From F23-B02 sp963650165 (lineage in GTDB: Bacteria; Bacillota; Clostridia; Oscillospirales; Oscillospiraceae), in assembly GCA_963650165.1 (NCBI GenBank), contig CAVJKX010000005.1, positions 52,425 through 116,424 of the forward strand: a stretch of DNA of 64,000 bases. Direction: 5' to 3'. Of this stretch, positions 9,301 to 18,800 are shown one piece after another. The position numbers and the translations under genes were made by a program. Positions within the stretch are counted from its first letter, which is position 1, and each line of letters opens with the position of its first letter. The notes under the pieces are model-generated. The model saw only the letters and a list, made by a program, of their open reading frames with translations. It ran no database searches and was not told where the DNA came from.

Positions 9301-10608
9301 GGCAATAACGGTGAAATGAAAAACATTTCCTTTGGACTGTTCGCCGCCGAGGAGATCGTGTCTGCCAGTGGTACTTCCATTCCCGCAAACGGTCTGATCG
9401 AGATCATCTCTCTGAACGAGGACGGAACGGCAACGGTCAAGACCGACCTTCCTCTCGGAAGTTATTATGTGCAGGAGCTTGCCACCGACAGTCACTACAA
9501 ACTCTCCGATACCAAGTATCCCGTAGCCTTTGCGTATGCCGGTCAGGATACGGCAGTTGTAAAGATCGCCGCTAACGACGGCAAGTCAATCGAAAATGAT
9601 CTGATCTACGGTTCTGTTTCCGGCAAGAAGGTCGATGAGGACGGTAACGCCCTCGGTGGTGCGCTGATTGGACTGTTCCGCACGGATGATGGCGAGTTTA
9701 CAAAGGAAAACGCACTGATGACTACCACTTCTGCTGAAGATGGTAGTTTTTCTTTTGCGAACATTCCTTACGGCACTTGGTATGTCCGTGAAATCGAACA
9801 GCCCACCGGCTTCGTGCTGGATGACACCATCTACCCCGTGACGATCAGCGCAGACGGTCAGGTCGTGGAGATTGAAATCGTCAATGCGTATGTCCGTGGC
9901 AACATCCATCTGACCAAGGTGGATTCCGAATATCCCGATAATAAGCTGACCGGAGCAACCTTCGAGGTCTACAAGGACAGCAATGACAATGGCAAGCTGG
10001 ATGACAGCGATAAACTGCTCGGCACACTGACCGAAAAGGAAATCGGAGAATACGGAATGAACGACCTGTTCTATGGTCGCTATTTCATCAGGGAAACCAA
10101 AGCACCGGAGGGGTTTGTCCTCGATACCGGCGTGTATGAGGTGATGATCAACACGGACGGCAAGACCTATGAGGTCGAGAATAAAGCAGGTGTCGGATTC
10201 ATCAATGAGGCGATGCGTGGCAATCTGAAAATCGTCAAGACTTCCTCTGACGGCAAGGTCAAAGGCTTTGCGTTCCGTATCACGGGTGCAAACGGCTATG
10301 ACACCATCCTTGAAACCGATGAGAACGGCGAGATCTTCCTCGACGGGCTTCGCATCGGTGATTACACCATTTCCGAGGTTAGCAACTCCGCATCTTCGAT
10401 GTATGTCCTGCCTGCCGACAAGAAGGCAACGGTCAAGATCGGTTCCACTACTATTGTGGAGATGCACAATGTTCTGCGTGATACGCCTAAGACCGGCGAT
10501 ACAACCAACCTGCCGCTACTTTACACCCTTGCGGGTCTGTCCGCAGTCGGCATCGCTGTGTGCGGCATTATCGGATTCAAGAAAAAGAAGAAGGAGGATC
10601 GTAACTAA
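6334..10608 (+). CDS. surface adhesin with thioester domain and multiple Cna-B repeats, sortase-anchored
   Basis: A 1424-residue secreted, wall-anchored protein. Residues 1-34 are a signal peptide ending TTTAFAA. The N-terminal domain has the hallmarks of a Gram-positive thioester adhesin domain: Cys93 in CYCIEPG and Gln168 in ATQVLIWE, which would form the internal Cys-Gln bond used to attach covalently to a target surface. About ten Cna-B type beta-sandwich repeats follow, recognisable by recurring YTVTE/YTVEE and PYGTWYVREI phrases. Such repeats often carry stabilising isopeptide bonds. The C-terminus has a sorting signal (TPKTGD, hydrophobic stretch, KKKKK tail). AAGGAGG precedes ATG 6334. 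It could promote mating-pair contact or host binding; the sortase at 39195 may anchor it. Confidence 0.9.
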   Translation: MKSNIIKRGVAGLLSLVMCISTFVGIGTTTAFAAGEQAEVYLVSFPRSGDTNLDYSGTWGHPNLHYMNGWNSGESKFTIVRAMHSYDGNICYCIEPGAQQDTGDSYTSKDETFWDNLPSDFNSTISPYDMKLFIGRIMQYGYTGPISTTWRSQNASDAATLAQAMATQVLIWETVVGERDEDFNHISPGSYDAVKSVVSTAHPLYSQFISYYNSIEASVQRHSAIPSFMAKTPGKVQSVELAWNGTNYTATLTDSNNVLSDYSFSANEDGISFSVSGNKLTITAATAPSDSVRITASKSGSTRRGIITWTDGRYAPGSGIQDVVSYAQEVNDPVQAFLNLKVSYGSAKIVKTSEDGKVDNLTFTVTGNGINQTVKTNSKGEIQIDNLMPGVYTVTEMDYDKYEPQESRRVTVVSGQVSTVTFNNKLKRGDLQIVKSSEDNLNEGVTFHLYGTSLSGIAVDEYAVTNSDGMATFEDVLISGSVPYTVEEVDTAVRYVIPEAQSAPIRWNEVTNRSFLNILKKFTVTVTKSDAETGTAQGDASLAGAIYGIYKGETLVDTYTTDKNGQFITKEYICDDDWTVREITPSEGYLLDTTVHKVGVEPQLYTVEHNQTANDVTEQIAKGNIAIIKHTDNGDTQIETPENGAEFAVYLKAAGSYDSAKASEREYLTCDENGFAQTKDMPYGIYTVHQVSGWEGSELMSDFDVFISQNGATYRYLINNAPFNSFIKIVKQDAETSKTIPYAGAGFKIYDPDGNPVTMTFTYPTPTTIDVFYTNADGFLVTPEKLPYGKGYSIVEVQAPYGYVLDETPVYFDVTEDNSTEESGVTVVKVEKPNMAQKGTITVEKTGEVFFGVSVIGGVDESGNELPTIYQPQYEKCGLPGAFYEIIAAEDIITPDGTVRNQKGEVVDTVTTDENGAAVSRELYLGKYEVREITAPHGLVLNPEPHCVELAYAGQNVAVTETATSFENERQKVEISLVKSIEQNERFDIGNNGEMKNISFGLFAAEEIVSASGTSIPANGLIEIISLNEDGTATVKTDLPLGSYYVQELATDSHYKLSDTKYPVAFAYAGQDTAVVKIAANDGKSIENDLIYGSVSGKKVDEDGNALGGALIGLFRTDDGEFTKENALMTTTSAEDGSFSFANIPYGTWYVREIEQPTGFVLDDTIYPVTISADGQVVEIEIVNAYVRGNIHLTKVDSEYPDNKLTGATFEVYKDSNDNGKLDDSDKLLGTLTEKEIGEYGMNDLFYGRYFIRETKAPEGFVLDTGVYEVMINTDGKTYEVENKAGVGFINEAMRGNLKIVKTSSDGKVKGFAFRITGANGYDTILETDENGEIFLDGLRIGDYTISEVSNSASSMYVLPADKKATVKIGSTTIVEMHNVLRDTPKTGDTTNLPLLYTLAGLSAVGIAVCGIIGFKKKKKEDRN

Positions 10609-10700
10609 TGGAACCTAAAACCATCGTGGCTATCGTACTGGTAGCCTTTATCATCGGCGGCTTTATCTTCTTGCAGGTCAGGAAGAAAAACAAGAAGTGA
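10608..10700 (+). CDS. 30-residue single-pass membrane microprotein
   Basis: Too short for ordinary gene finding but well supported. Its ATG overlaps the adhesin stop codon (TAATG), with AAGGAGG about 9 bases upstream, so the two are translationally coupled. The sequence is a short polar N-terminus, one hydrophobic helix (IVAIVLVAFIIGGFIFLQV) and a Lys-rich tail. Small one-helix proteins of this kind, such as DUF3789, are frequent in Firmicutes conjugative elements. Function unknown. Confidence 0.7.
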   Translation: MEPKTIVAIVLVAFIIGGFIFLQVRKKNKK

Positions 10701-10711
10701 GCCAATCATCC

Positions 10712-10742
10712 AAGGGGCGGAGCAGAAACTCCGCCCCTTTTC
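10712..10742 (+). terminator. strong terminator closing the adhesin operon
   Basis: AAGGGGCGGAG (10712-10722) pairs perfectly with CTCCGCCCCTT (10729-10739), followed by TTTT. Confidence 0.85.
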
Positions 10743-10764
10743 TACCACCCGAAGGAGGGACCTG

Positions 10765-11058
10765 ATGAATCAACAGAAAACCGTGGAGAGCCGTGTGCTT
10801 TCTATCTTGAAGGACTGCCCAAGAGCAAGGTTCGACGATATGATCCTTATTATGCCCTACTACAACCGCTATGCGAACCATCTCCGCGCTGATGAGCTGC
10901 CCCTTTGTAATCTTGCATTCAACTATAAAGCCTACGGCTTACCGTGCTTTGAAACCATCCGCAGAGCAAGGCAGCGTGTGCAGTCGCTTTTCCCGGAGTA
11001 TTCCCGCAACATCGAAACGGATGATGACAATATGGTTATTATCATTTGTATTCTCTAA
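10765..11058 (+). CDS. hypothetical ICE protein, 97 residues
   Basis: A small basic protein with an acidic C-terminus and no membrane segment or signal. AAGGAGG precedes its ATG by about 8 bases. Phrases such as RVLSILKDCPRARFDDM and YGLPCFETIRRARQRVQ look like a compact helical, possibly DNA-binding fold, and the second is typical of proteins that recur before the SNF2 gene in gut ICEs. It is the first of four tightly packed genes leading into that large gene. I do not know its function. Confidence 0.75.
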   Translation: MNQQKTVESRVLSILKDCPRARFDDMILIMPYYNRYANHLRADELPLCNLAFNYKAYGLPCFETIRRARQRVQSLFPEYSRNIETDDDNMVIIICIL

Positions 11059-11076
11059 GTCAGGAGGTAAACATCT

Positions 11077-11328
11077 ATGGCAGCAAAGAAAACCGTAGCC
11101 GAACAGGGCTTGCAGCAGAAAATGAAGGTGCTGGCAAAGCTCTTTGACGCCGGCTGCAAAACCGAAAAGGATTTGAAGGCGCTGACCTTGCCGAGCATCC
11201 TGAAAATCCCCGATGTGACCGTGCCGGATATGACGATTATCACGGAGCTTCAGGAGCAGGTCGCCAAGAACCGCCTTTTCTCGTACTTGGGAGGTAGAAC
11301 AGATGAACCAAGCGACACGACCGAGTGA
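11077..11328 (+). CDS. hypothetical ICE protein, 83 residues
   Basis: Small soluble protein, mostly helical, beginning MAAKKTVAEQGLQQKMKVL. CAGGAGG lies upstream of ATG 11077, and it starts 19 bases after the previous gene. Its end overlaps the next gene by 26 bases, so it belongs to one transcript. No motif that I can assign. Confidence 0.7.
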   Translation: MAAKKTVAEQGLQQKMKVLAKLFDAGCKTEKDLKALTLPSILKIPDVTVPDMTIITELQEQVAKNRLFSYLGGRTDEPSDTTE

Positions 11329-11887
11329 CCGCCATATCATTTGGAGCAATCAAAGTCTTGATGTGGACGACTGGCGAGAGGATTACAAGGAGTTTCTTGA
11401 AGCTAATGAGCTGGACGACGACCCGAATAATGAGCAGGCGCTCTATGAGTGGATGGTGGAAACCAATGACGACTACCTCTCCGATGAACGGCTGAACCTG
11501 AATGTGCAGCTCTCTCAGCCAATCATTGTTATCGGTGACATCGGCAGGTGGAATGGCAGAGTGATGGGATACAAGGACATCCCCTCCGGCAACATCCGAG
11601 ATTGCCTGTACGCCGATACCGACTATACCGAATGGTATGTAGATAAGTACGGCGACCTTCGTGCCGATGCCAGCCATCACGACGGCACAAATCACTATCT
11701 CTACCGTGTGTTCAAAGACGGCGTTTCCGAAACGCAGATGGAGAACCTGAAAGATAGAATCTATCACGGCAAAGCCACACGAGCCGATATTACACGGCTG
11801 ACCCGGCGACTTGGGGATGAGATCGCCGCCGTTTACGGCTTTGACATCCCGAAACAAAGAACACGCCAAGAAAGGAGTGAGCGATAA
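11303..11887 (+). CDS. hypothetical ICE protein, 194 residues
   Basis: An acidic soluble protein of 194 residues with no signal or membrane helix. A central segment (QPIIVIGDIGRWNGRVMGYKDI) is followed by YADTDYTEWYVDKYGDL and a SHHDGTNHYLYR stretch. GGGAGG precedes the ATG within the end of the previous gene. The stop codon shares one base with the ATG of the next gene, which suggests coupled translation. Such proteins accompany the SNF2 megaprotein in related elements; function unknown. Confidence 0.75.
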   Translation: MNQATRPSDRHIIWSNQSLDVDDWREDYKEFLEANELDDDPNNEQALYEWMVETNDDYLSDERLNLNVQLSQPIIVIGDIGRWNGRVMGYKDIPSGNIRDCLYADTDYTEWYVDKYGDLRADASHHDGTNHYLYRVFKDGVSETQMENLKDRIYHGKATRADITRLTRRLGDEIAAVYGFDIPKQRTRQERSER

Positions 11888-12825
11888 TGGCAGATTTCAC
11901 ACTGCGCCCAATGACCATTCCCGAACGCAAATACAGCTATGCCCAAAGCTCTCAGCTTCAGGGACAGACCGGCAACATCGGACATCTGCGTGGGGACTTC
12001 GGTTCTAACGACAACTGGTTTTACACCACTTGGTTTGACACCCGCCCACAATGGAAAAGCTATGCGTTCAAGCAGGACTTGGACGATGTAATCAACGCCC
12101 TGCGTTCAGAGGAATACGGACTGCTCAAAAATCGTGTTGCTATGCGCTCGTTTGGGCGGGCAAATAAGGACAGCGAAATGCAGGGCAACTACACCACGGA
12201 GTTCGGTTTTCGAGCTGATACAGAGAAGTATGCGTTTCTGCTTCGCTGTATCCCCGTCCGGGGTGACTATAACTTCTACTGCTTCTGCTATGTGAAGGAA
12301 TGGCTGGATAAGCACATCGAAGAAGCCAACCGGGATATTCGCTTTATTGACAGCCACTATAAAGAGCTGTTCCGCATCCCCGACGGCGAGCGCATCATCG
12401 TGACAGACCGTGCCGGCAAGACGGAAAGCTATCCCTGTCGCTATATTGACGACTATCATACAGAAGTCGGACAGAATCTCTTTCACATCTGTGAATTTGC
12501 CGAGCGTATGGAGCAAAGCGGCTGTACCTACGCTCCAATGGAGCCGCCCTTGCCTCCGATGTGCTATTCCATACTCCCGTCAACCGGCGAAGTCATTCAA
12601 ATCGACCGCTGGCAAAAGGGTTATACCGCCACAAGGTTTAACGATGGGAACCGTGCGGAGAACGAAGCAATTAAGGATAAGTTCAATGAGAAGCTGGGGG
12701 TCAGCAAGGCGCAGGAGCAGGCGATGCTTGCCGGTTCTATGATCCGGTGGGACTCCGTTGCCGCCAAGCCCAAGAGCTATGACGAGAACGGCAAAGCCAT
12801 CAAGCCCAAAGACTATGAACGATAA
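11887..12825 (+). CDS. hypothetical ICE protein, 312 residues
   Basis: A soluble 312-residue protein starting MADFTLRPMTIPERKYSYAQ. It contains TEFGFRADTEKYAFLLRCIP, a region rich in aromatic residues (RGDYNFYCFCY), and a C-terminal stretch with CYSILPSTGEVIQIDRWQKG. The first base of its ATG overlaps the preceding stop codon, and the SNF2 gene starts 15 bases after it behind a shared AAGGAGG. The synteny suggests a role with the large DNA-processing protein, but I recognise no catalytic motif. Confidence 0.75.
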   Translation: MADFTLRPMTIPERKYSYAQSSQLQGQTGNIGHLRGDFGSNDNWFYTTWFDTRPQWKSYAFKQDLDDVINALRSEEYGLLKNRVAMRSFGRANKDSEMQGNYTTEFGFRADTEKYAFLLRCIPVRGDYNFYCFCYVKEWLDKHIEEANRDIRFIDSHYKELFRIPDGERIIVTDRAGKTESYPCRYIDDYHTEVGQNLFHICEFAERMEQSGCTYAPMEPPLPPMCYSILPSTGEVIQIDRWQKGYTATRFNDGNRAENEAIKDKFNEKLGVSKAQEQAMLAGSMIRWDSVAAKPKSYDENGKAIKPKDYER

Positions 12826-12839
12826 GGAGGTGTCCGCCG

Positions 12840-15800
12840 ATGGCACGAAAATACGACTTCATTTCGGAGCTGTATAACCGAACCTGTAAAACGGTCGTTG
12901 CAAATCCCGCAAGTTGGGAAGCATTTCTGCGCTCTGCCTGCTACAACTACCGTCTGCGCTTTGATGAGCAGCTTTTGGTACACGCACAGCGACCGGACGC
13001 CACCGCCGTTCTTCAGATCGACGACTGGAATAAGAAGTTCGGGCGTTGGGTCAACCGTGGGGCGCACGGCATTGCCGTCTTTGAGGATGCCGACAGACGC
13101 CGCCAGCGGCTTGTCCACTACTTCGATATTTCCGACACCCACGAAAGCCGCTTTTCCCGCAGGGTTCCCATTTGGCAAATGCGGGGCGAGTACACAGCAG
13201 AGGTGATCGACACGCTGGAAAGCACCTTTGGCGAACTGGATGATAAGGAAACCCTTGCAGTTGCCATCGAGTCGGCGGCAAGAAACGCCGTAGAGGACAA
13301 TATTCCCGACTATCTCACCGACCTTCTCTACAGCGTGGAGGACAGCTTCTTGGACGGCGTATCCGAAGAAGAAATCACGCACATTTTCAAAACGGCGGTT
13401 CGCAACAGCATCGCCTATATGATGATGACCCGCCTCGGCATTGATGCTGGAGAATACTTTGAACCCGATGATCTTCGGGATGTGGTGAACTTTACGACCC
13501 CTGCCACGCTGAACGCCCTTGGCTATGCCACCAGTGATATTGCTGAGATGGGGCTTTCGGAGATTTCCCGCACCATTCTTGCCCTTGACCGACAAAATCG
13601 CATAATTGCGGAAAGAGCCAAATCTGATTACAATGTAGTCAAAGAAAAAACCGAAAGGAGTCATGACGATGAACGAGATCACTTACACGAGGCAGGGCGA
13701 CTATTTGCTTCCCGACCTGACGATGCCGGAACAGCCGGAGATGCCGATGGGCAGATACGCCCGGATGCGGAAGCAGTTTCTGAAGGAGCACCACAAGGTG
13801 CGCTACTACAACCTGCTGACGAGCTGCACACTGAACGAGCACCTGAACGACACGGAGCGCAGAGCGAACGAACTGGAGCAGAAGCTGACGATGCAGATGG
13901 CGGCATCGGAGGGCGTGACGGAGAGCCTGAAAGCGACGGATATGATGAGCTGGGTTCGGAAGATGAACAGCATCCGGAGCCGGGTGCAGGAGATCGTTAT
14001 GGCGGAGGTAATCTTCGCTTAGACTATTACGACCGAAGTCATGAGGATAAGAGCCTGCCGTTCTTCGGCGGCGACGATACCGTTCGTGAGATACTCGGTA
14101 CGACACCGCACCTGAAAGCAAGCAAAGACGAGATACGGGCATTCTTTGAAGCTACCGCTGATGAGGACGCCCGTATTTCTTATATCAAGCGCATTTTCAA
14201 CAACGACTTTACCGAGGTCATTCTGAGTGACGGTCGGCGTGTTGGCTACAAGACCTATCAGAATGTGTTGCAGCTTTGGGAGGGCAGCTATCTCTCCCGG
14301 ACGGCGCAGAGCTTCTATGATTGGGGCGTGATCGCCCAGCACTTTGAAGCGATGCGACTGCTTGGGGAGTTGCAGGACACGATGAAGCCGCTGCCGTCCA
14401 TTGATGGGCAGATGAGCTTGATGATCGAAGGAGCAGAGGAACAAAAGACCTCTGCTTTTACTTTTTCTCAAGAGATTATTGATACTGTGCTCACCCGTGG
14501 CAGCGGTATTTCCGAAGGAAAAATGCGTATCTATGAGCAGTTCCAAAAGAGCTTGTCTGCAAAGGAAAACGCCGACTTTCTGAAAGAGGAATACGGCTGG
14601 GGCGGTGCGTATCCCGTAATCGTCGGAACCGGCATTGATGAGCAACACGACGGAAAGGGCATCCGTATCTCTAAGGGTATCGGAAGTGATAAGCCCCACA
14701 TCGACCTGAAATGGAGTCAGGTGGAGAAGCGTATTGCCGAGCTGATAAGGCTCGACCGCTACCTGAACCCCAAGGAGATAGCGCAGTATCCCGAATGGCT
14801 GAAACAGCAGGAAGAACGCCGGGCAGAACTTGCCGAGGAACGCAGGAACAGAGAAATCCTCTCTGCCGCACCACCCGAAAAAGAAACTTCTGTCGAGTCG
14901 GAACCTGCCGAGTATGCTTACCACCTCGGTGACAAAGTATATCTTGGTGCCAGCGAATATGAAATCTTGCATTTTGACGATGAGCGTGTGACGCTCTACG
15001 ATACGCAGTTCCCGCTTTTCAACAAAGAGATGGAACGAGCCGACTTCGACCGTAAGGTGCAGGAAAACCCGGTGAACGACCACCTGAAGGTAACGGAAAA
15101 ACAGCCCGAAGGACAGACGGTTGAATATGACATCGGAATGGGCTACCTCGGCAACGGTCTGACCGTTTGGAACCGTGCAGTCGAGGTAAATGGGGACTAT
15201 CAGACCATCGCCCATATCTCCCCTGAAGGTGAGATCACCTACTATGTGCCGGACTTGCCGCAAAGCGTTGTAGAACGCATTGAGCAGGCAGCGGAAAGAG
15301 AAAAACCAAAGAATACTGCTTTGCCGGAATTCTATCAGGCGTATCTTGAAGCCAAAGCAGACGATCCGAACAGCCTTGTGCTGTATCAGATGGGTGACTT
15401 TTTTGAAGCCTATGCCGATGACGCAAAGGTCGTAGGGACAGCCCTTGATCTGATGCAGACTACCCGTGTCGTCGATCATAACACCCGTGTCCCGATGGTG
15501 GGATTTCCTCAGAATCGTTTAGAAACCTACCTTACGATGCTGACTGACCGTGGCTATGATGTGACGATCAATGCTGTTGAGGATAGCGAGCGTATTATCC
15601 GCACCGTGGTTTCCACCACAAAGGAAGCACCCGTCGAGTCCAAGCCCATCGGCAGGATCGACTATCTCGGCACGGACGGCAAGGTCGGTGAAAGCATCGA
15701 GTACACCAGCCCGTATAGCTTTGAAAAGGACATCAAGGAGGAAAGCTACTATGGTGTCCCGATGAGCATTGTTCTGTATCAGGACAGGGATGGCAGTACC

Positions 15801-18800
15801 ATCCCCCACGACTTTATTGCACAGCTCGACTCGCCGCCCAAGGGCTTTCAGATCATTGACAGTCCTTACCTGACGGACACTGCACTGGATAAGGCAAAAC
15901 GGCTCATTGATGATTTCTGTCGTGAGGAATACCAGCAAGAGGACGGTGCGGATTACGCCGACCTTGCCAATGTAGGTGTTGCCTACACCACGACTGAGGA
16001 CGACAAGCACGAAATACAGGCAAGAGTCAACCTTGTGGATTTTCGTATTGAAACCCTTGCGGATGGAAAAGTCGTCCGCAGTGAGCAGTATGCTTCTCTT
16101 GAGGAACTGACTGAAAAGGGATTGCAGGTGCTTTCCTTTGACGACCTTGTTTACCTCTCCGAAGAAGAATTGGCACAGGTAGAAGCACCCCTTGCCCCCG
16201 CTTGGGAGCGCCCGAAGAAAAGCCGAGTGCAGACCTTTGACATTCATCCCGAAATCCCTATGGCTGACCGACACACCTTCGACCTTGCCTCTCACGAGGT
16301 CGAGGAGGTCAACAAGAAGGAGCGTTTCCACCGCAACTATGCGGCGATCACCGTTCTGAAAAGGTGTCAGGAAGAAAACCGCTTTGCCACACCGGATGAA
16401 CAGATCATTCTCTCTAAATATGTCGGCTGGGGCGGTATCCCCGAAGCCTTTGACACGAACGCAGGCTCTTGGCAAACCGAGTATGCAATGCTCAAAAACA
16501 TCCTGTCCCCGGATGAATATGAAGCCGCAAGAGCCAGTACGCTGACCGCTTTCTACACGCCGCCTGCCGTCGTCAACGGCATCTACAAGGCACTTGAGCA
16601 TATGGGTTTCCGTGAGGGTAATATCTTGGAACCGTCCTGCGGAATCGGTAATTTCATCGGAATGCTTCCTGAAGAAATGAAGGAAAGCAAAATCTACGGC
16701 GTGGAGATCGACCCAATCTCTGCCGGTATTGCCCAACAGCTCTATCAGAAAACCTCTATTGCCGCACAGCCTTTTGAAGAAGCCAGTCTACCGGACAGCT
16801 TTTTTGATTGTGTCATCGGCAATGTGCCGTTTGGAGATTTCAAGGTGGCAGACAAGCGGTACGACAAGTACAACTTCCTGATCCACGATTATTTCTTTGC
16901 AAAGTCCCTCGACAAACTCAGACCGGGCGGTGTGATGGCACTGGTCACAAGCAAAGGCACGATGGACAAGGAAAACTCCGCTGTCCGCAAGTATATTGCC
17001 CAGCGAGCTGATCTCATCGGCGCTATCCGTTTGCCGAATAACACCTTCAAGGGCAATGCCGGAACAGAGGTCGTATCGGACATTCTCATTCTGCAAAAGC
17101 GGGATAGGATCATCGACATCGAACCGGAGTGGGTACAGCTTGACACCACCGAGGACGGCATCAAAATGAACCGCTACTTCGTGCAACACCCTGAAATGAT
17201 TCTTGGTGAGATGAAGATGGTATCCGGACGGTTCGGTCCCGAAGCTACCTGTGTACCCTATGAAAATGCTGACCTTTCGGAACAGCTTGACGAAGCCATT
17301 GCCAATATCCACGGTGAACTGACGGCATATGAGGTGGAAGATGAGCTTGCCGAGGAGGACACTTCCATTCCCGCCGACCCCACCGTCCGCAACTTCTCAT
17401 ACACCGTTGTGAACGACAAAATCTACTATCGGGAAAACTCCCGTATGACGCCGGTGGATTGTTCGGCAACGGCAGAAAACCGTATCAAGGGAATGATCCG
17501 CATCCGTGATTCGGTGCGGACGCTACTGGAGATACAGACCGAAGATTATCCCGACAGCGAAATCAAAGCCGAGCAGGAGAAGCTGAATCAGCACTATGAC
17601 GAGTTCACCAAGAAGTACGGACTCATCAACAGCCGAGCCAATGTTTCTGCCTTTTCGCAGGACAGCTCCTATTCCTTACTGTCTGCACTTGAGGCGCTGG
17701 ACGATAACGGTGAGCTGGAGCGCAAGGCTGACCTCTTTACCAAAAGAACCATTAAACCGCATACGCCGGTTACAGCCGTGGACACCGCCAGCGAAGCGCT
17801 CGCCGTGTCTATGGGCGAAAAAGCTACCGTGGATATGGCTTATATGTGTGCGCTGACCGGCAAGACGGAGCAGGAAATTTTCGCAGATTTGAAGGGCGTG
17901 ATCTTCCTCAATCCGCTTTACGGCTACGGGGACAGCACGGAGCCGAAGTACCTGATGGCGGATGAATACCTCTCCGGCAATGTCCGGGAGAAGCTGGCAC
18001 TCGCCAGAAAGTCGGCGGAGCTTTACCCTGAAGATTACACCGTCAATGTGGAAGCACTGGAAAAAGTTCAGCCCAAAGACCTGTCTGCAAGTGAGATCTT
18101 CGTCCAGCTCGGTTCTACTTGGGTGCCGGAGGAGATCGTGCAGCAGTTTATGTTTGAGTTCCTCGATACGCCCCGGTGGGCTTACTGGAACATCAAAGTG
18201 CATTACTCCAAATTCACATCCGAATGGAATGTGGAGGGAAAATCCTACGACCGTGGCAATGTCAAAGCCAACAGCATCTACGGTACGCCCCGCATCAATG
18301 CTTACCGCATTATCGAAGAAACTTTGAACTTGAAAGATGTCCGTATCTACGACTATGTAGAGGATGCCGAGGGCAAAAAGAAAGCCGTCCTGAACAAAAA
18401 AGAAACGGCGATCGCACAGGCAAAACAGGAGCTGATCAAGCAGGGCTTCCAAGATTGGGTGTGGTCTGATCCAGCCCGCCGAGAGCAACTTTGCCGTATC
18501 TACAACGAGAAATTCAACTCCATTCGCCCCCGTGAGTACGACGGTAGCCACATCGTTTTTTCGGGAATGAACCCCGAAATCGAGCTTCGGGAACACCAAA
18601 GGAACGCCGTGGCACACATCCTATACGGCGGCAATACTTTGCTGGCACACACGGTGGGGGCAGGCAAGACTTTCGAGATGGTCGCTGCTGCAATGGAGGC
18701 GAAAAGACTCGGACTTTGTACGAAATCCCTATTTGTCGTTCCCAACCATCTGACGGAGCAGTGGGCGGCAGAGTTCTTGCAGCTCTATCCCTCAGCCAAC

